This document shows positions 61,128 to 64,000 of a stretch of DNA of 64,000 bases, one piece after another. Location: positions 80,756 through 144,755 of the forward strand of contig NZ_JAFBEB010000009.1 in NCBI RefSeq assembly GCF_016908525.1. The letters are read 5' to 3'. Below the pieces are notes generated by a model. That model was given only the letters and a program-made list of their open reading frames with translations. It was not told the DNA's origin and ran no database searches. This DNA is from Brevibacillus fulvus. GTDB lineage: Bacteria > Bacillota > Bacilli > Brevibacillales > Brevibacillaceae. The position numbers and the translations under genes were made by a program. Position 1 is the stretch's first letter. Every line of letters starts with the position of its first letter.

Positions 61128-63920
61128 TTAAAATCCATACTTCTCTTGCCTTAATTTAAACGCTCTCTCACCGCCTTCCATTACCTTTTTAATTGCTTCT
61201 TTAATTTCTGGTACATCAATGGAACCTACTGTATTTACATGGCCTATGGATTGATTACCTTCATTTCTATATCCAAAATGAACAACCAGTTCCGCATCAC
61301 CGTTAACAACCAAATTAGCATTGTGACTTGCGAAAATTATTTGCCTTTTCTTTTTTGCTTCCCAAATATCGTTGGCAATTTCCGCAACAATTTCATTATC
61401 CAAATCATCTTCAGGTTGATCGATTATCAATGGGGGCCCCTCACTTGAGAGGAGTACTTTTAATAAAGCACTTGCCTGTTGTCCAGCTGAGGCTTGCTCA
61501 AAATCAATAGCATCACCACCAGAAACACAATACTTGAAGATTGGCTTTTCTTTAAAACGATACAATAATAACGTAATGAGCTTCTCTGAATCGATTCTTG
61601 CCGCAAGCCTTCTAATCTCATTATCAATTAGACCGCTGTTTCTTAAACTTGGTACGTCAGGGATTGTAAAGTCGGCCCCGTTCTCCTCAAACGAGTCCCA
61701 AATTAATTGGATTTCCGATACAATCCGTTGCCACTCTTCAAAAGGTGTGGAGCTCGTTTCAATTCTTTCCAGAAGCCTACGAATTTTCTCAGTAGAAATG
61801 TTCGCACCTTGAATTGTTTTTGTTACCATACTATGATGCTCTTCAATGTCACCTGCATTTGCCAATGAAGCTTGAATTTGTCCATTCGAGAGACTGGTAA
61901 GATAGGAACACTGATCGGAAAGTAACTGGCGTTGTCCGTAATAAAGTTTAATTAATTCATCAATTCTTCTTGCTATATCTTCTTCAGGGTTCATTAATTC
62001 AATCAACTCATCAAGGTATTTAGACAAAAGAGATTCTTTCTCTCTAATCTGCTCCTCTTTATCATTTAAGTTTTTCAATTCATTCTGATATTGAATATTT
62101 TGCTCTATTGCTTCTTGAAACTTTTCGTTATGAATCGAATATATGTGTTCCCACTGCACAATTGAATTACGCCACTCGGGAATGTGATCTTCATTACCTA
62201 ATAGACCATTTGTCAAAGAATCTAAGCTATCATTAAATTGACTTACTGAATGAGAAATAGAATCTTGAAGTGCCCCAATGAGTATTCCATTAGGTAAATT
62301 ATCAATCTTTATTGTCTCGTTTAACGATTCAACCGATTCTTTTAATGTATTTACATCTTTAATGATTTTCTCAAGCTTCTCATTAAAGCGGTTAATGAAG
62401 AGTGCTTCTTGCTCGATTAATGGGTGTTGATCAACTGTCAATTTGCTTTCTTCTGGAAGTCCCTTCAATTGTTCTCTAATAGTGCTTGCTTGTTCCTTTA
62501 ATGATGCCAAAGCCATTCGTTCTCTTGATACGTTCATTGACACTCTTTTTTTGTCCCTTAGCCTAATTACGTCTTGTCTAATTTCTGTTGACAACGATTC
62601 AATCTGATCGGACAGTGCATTTAGTTGTGGCCTAATTGGAGTTTCTATGAATCGCCTAAGTTCTTTTATATCAACGCCGACTGTGCTAAGTTCCTTTTGA
62701 CTGTATGATTGAATGCCAATTAATGATCGTACATCCTGCATTGTAGCTGGTCGAGGAGAATGGGAACCGATTTTTAATTCAATCGTGTTTGTTTTGGAAT
62801 CTCTTTTTACTGAGTGTTTCACCCCATTAGCTATCCAATCAACAGTCACACTCGCTCCAATACTTTCGAGTGTAGATGATATCAAATCAGAACGCTTTTT
62901 TTCAAATGCCCGAATTCCACCATCAGTTGAATTTTCTATCGTCGGATCACATAGTCCCCACCTTAAATATTCAAGAAAACTGGATTTTCCTGTTCCTCTG
63001 CCGCCAATAAGAGCATTAAATTGAGGGTTTACCCCCAAATCTACTGGCCCTAAAAACTTACTGTCCGATATCTCCACACGTTGAATGAAGACACTCGGAA
63101 TTATTGGTTGTCGATGTGATATCCTGTTTGAAATCGAAAGGCATGCTTGTCTTAATGCTTCCACTGAAGGTTTTGACCATTTAACCCACGTAGAAAAAGT
63201 ACCTAATGTATTTAAATCATCTTGTCTACAATCAGAAGTCTGAAAAACACCATAAGCTCTTGTTGACCAAGCTGGTACCTTACCTTCAAGAATCCTCCTT
63301 TCACCTTCTCCTAAATCGTCAAAATATACTCCTTCCACATAGCCGCCAACGCATGGAAGATTAGAAAAAACGGTATGATTACCATGTCTTAAAAAAGTCT
63401 TATAACCGCCTGGCTTTACGTTTGGAAGTATAATAAATCTATTAGCAAGTTCTGGAGATTCAGATAAACGGTTCTGAATATCTGCTATTGATAAATTAAG
63501 CTGTATTGTCTGACAAGTTTTAGCTTCTGTTTCTGCAGAGGTGGTGATCCCAAGTTTGATTGGAACTTGTGAATAATATGTAATATCAATATCAGGATCA
63601 AACAAGATAAGTAATTGTGCAGATGGTTGTGCAATTGAAACTTCAATACCTGGGAAAATTACAATTCTATCTGATTCATCAATAGCCCCGCCATCTTCTG
63701 TCACTTCGGATAAAGACGCATCTCTGATATATTTATAAAATACTGTGTCGTGATGATCGGTTATTGCGATTGCATGCAAACCTTTTTCTCTGCAAGTCTT
63801 GATAAAACGCTTAGCATACTCAACACGTTCTTGTTCCGTAATATATGTTCTACCATTCCAATTTAAGTCCCTTGGTGAGTGCACCTGAAAATCACAACGG
63901 TAATAATGTGTTTTTGGCAA
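61128..63920 (-). CDS. TrlF-like protein: PHP phosphoesterase fused to an SMC/ABC-type ATPase
   Basis: About 930 residues. The N-terminal PHP-type domain (about 1-290) has YRCDFQVHSPRD, AIAITDHHDTVF and FPGIEVS metal-site motifs, although the first His of the usual HxH is Gln. The ATPase half has Walker A GGRGTGKSS near 310, long coiled coils (about 440-700), a signature-like ASAGQQASALL near 825, Walker B LIIDQPEDDLDN and a H-loop ASHNANL. This matches TrlF-family AAA-like ATPases. The TTG at 63920 is chosen over TTG 63965 because the longer form adds a hydrophobic tail with no proper ribosome binding site. Much more AT-rich than the rest of the window, so probably acquired. Confidence 0.75.
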   Translation of the reverse strand: MPKTHYYRCDFQVHSPRDLNWNGRTYITEQERVEYAKRFIKTCREKGLHAIAITDHHDTVFYKYIRDASLSEVTEDGGAIDESDRIVIFPGIEVSIAQPSAQLLILFDPDIDITYYSQVPIKLGITTSAETEAKTCQTIQLNLSIADIQNRLSESPELANRFIILPNVKPGGYKTFLRHGNHTVFSNLPCVGGYVEGVYFDDLGEGERRILEGKVPAWSTRAYGVFQTSDCRQDDLNTLGTFSTWVKWSKPSVEALRQACLSISNRISHRQPIIPSVFIQRVEISDSKFLGPVDLGVNPQFNALIGGRGTGKSSFLEYLRWGLCDPTIENSTDGGIRAFEKKRSDLISSTLESIGASVTVDWIANGVKHSVKRDSKTNTIELKIGSHSPRPATMQDVRSLIGIQSYSQKELSTVGVDIKELRRFIETPIRPQLNALSDQIESLSTEIRQDVIRLRDKKRVSMNVSRERMALASLKEQASTIREQLKGLPEESKLTVDQHPLIEQEALFINRFNEKLEKIIKDVNTLKESVESLNETIKIDNLPNGILIGALQDSISHSVSQFNDSLDSLTNGLLGNEDHIPEWRNSIVQWEHIYSIHNEKFQEAIEQNIQYQNELKNLNDKEEQIREKESLLSKYLDELIELMNPEEDIARRIDELIKLYYGQRQLLSDQCSYLTSLSNGQIQASLANAGDIEEHHSMVTKTIQGANISTEKIRRLLERIETSSTPFEEWQRIVSEIQLIWDSFEENGADFTIPDVPSLRNSGLIDNEIRRLAARIDSEKLITLLLYRFKEKPIFKYCVSGGDAIDFEQASAGQQASALLKVLLSSEGPPLIIDQPEDDLDNEIVAEIANDIWEAKKKRQIIFASHNANLVVNGDAELVVHFGYRNEGNQSIGHVNTVGSIDVPEIKEAIKKVMEGGERAFKLRQEKYGF

Positions 63921-64000
63921 GTAAGAAATGTAGCAAATGGCAATTAAAAATGTACCACTTGCCAACCCCTAAATTATTTACCGTGTAATAGCGATTCTTT

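Overview
The window looks like chromosomal DNA of a Gram-positive, aerobic, Bacillales-type bacterium. Supporting signs are strong AGGAGG-type ribosome binding sites, frequent TTG and GTG starts, a caa3 oxidase locus ctaCDEFG with ctaA and ctaB, c-di-AMP and SAM-I riboswitches, an AcoR/sigma-54 acetoin operon, an SLH-domain surface protein and a Firmicute-type tmRNA. By eye G+C is near 50 percent, except for the clearly AT-rich right end (about 61.1-64 kb). The genus cannot be fixed from this sequence alone.

Layout. 0-9 kb: the start of sbcD (cut by the window edge), then heme A and heme O synthases and the complete aa3/caa3 cytochrome oxidase operon, all on the minus strand. 9-17 kb: an SDR dehydrogenase, a DMT-type exporter, a TrpXYZ-like ABC importer with two tandem lipoprotein receptors, a stalk-domain/GH18-like protein and a Cof-type phosphatase. 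17-25 kb: a MEDS histidine kinase, a c-di-AMP riboswitch with a LysM-CAP secreted protein, a TPR protein, a TetR regulator, an acyltransferase and topoisomerase III. 25-34 kb: small enzymes, a TetR-epimerase pair sharing an operator, alkylation repair genes (tag, adaA, ogt) and a SAM-I riboswitch in front of an orphan peptide-type receptor. 33-37 kb: a restriction-like nuclease, a WYL regulator and an MFS transporter arranged as a possible transcription unit. 36.8-46.2 kb: acetoin catabolism (acoABCL, an aldehyde dehydrogenase, a LipL-type lipoyl transferase, acoR) with a readable sigma-54 promoter and a perfect inverted repeat upstream of it. 46-51 kb: a uracil-DNA glycosylase, BrnQ, a MetE-like methyltransferase and its LysR neighbour. 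51-58 kb: a c-di-GMP set (PilZ, GGDEF, HD-GYP) beside a two-component system made of a double-kinase hybrid sensor and a BTAD-type response regulator. 58-64 kb: an unexplained structured leader, an SLH protein with 39 hexapeptide repeats, and the 3' part of tmRNA joined to an AT-rich gene for a PHP-SMC (TrlF-like) ATPase.

How the genes fit together. The oxidase operon carries structural subunits, assembly factors and heme A supply. The acetoin cluster pairs the dehydrogenase complex with a dedicated lipoylation enzyme, a possible acetaldehyde-removing dehydrogenase and its own activator. The SAM riboswitch and the LysR/MetE-like pair point to two separate methionine control circuits. The most unusual place is the right end: the tmRNA gene loses its 5' half exactly where foreign-looking DNA begins, as expected at one end of an inserted element. 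Its cargo gene resembles nuclease-ATPase proteins often found in defence islands.
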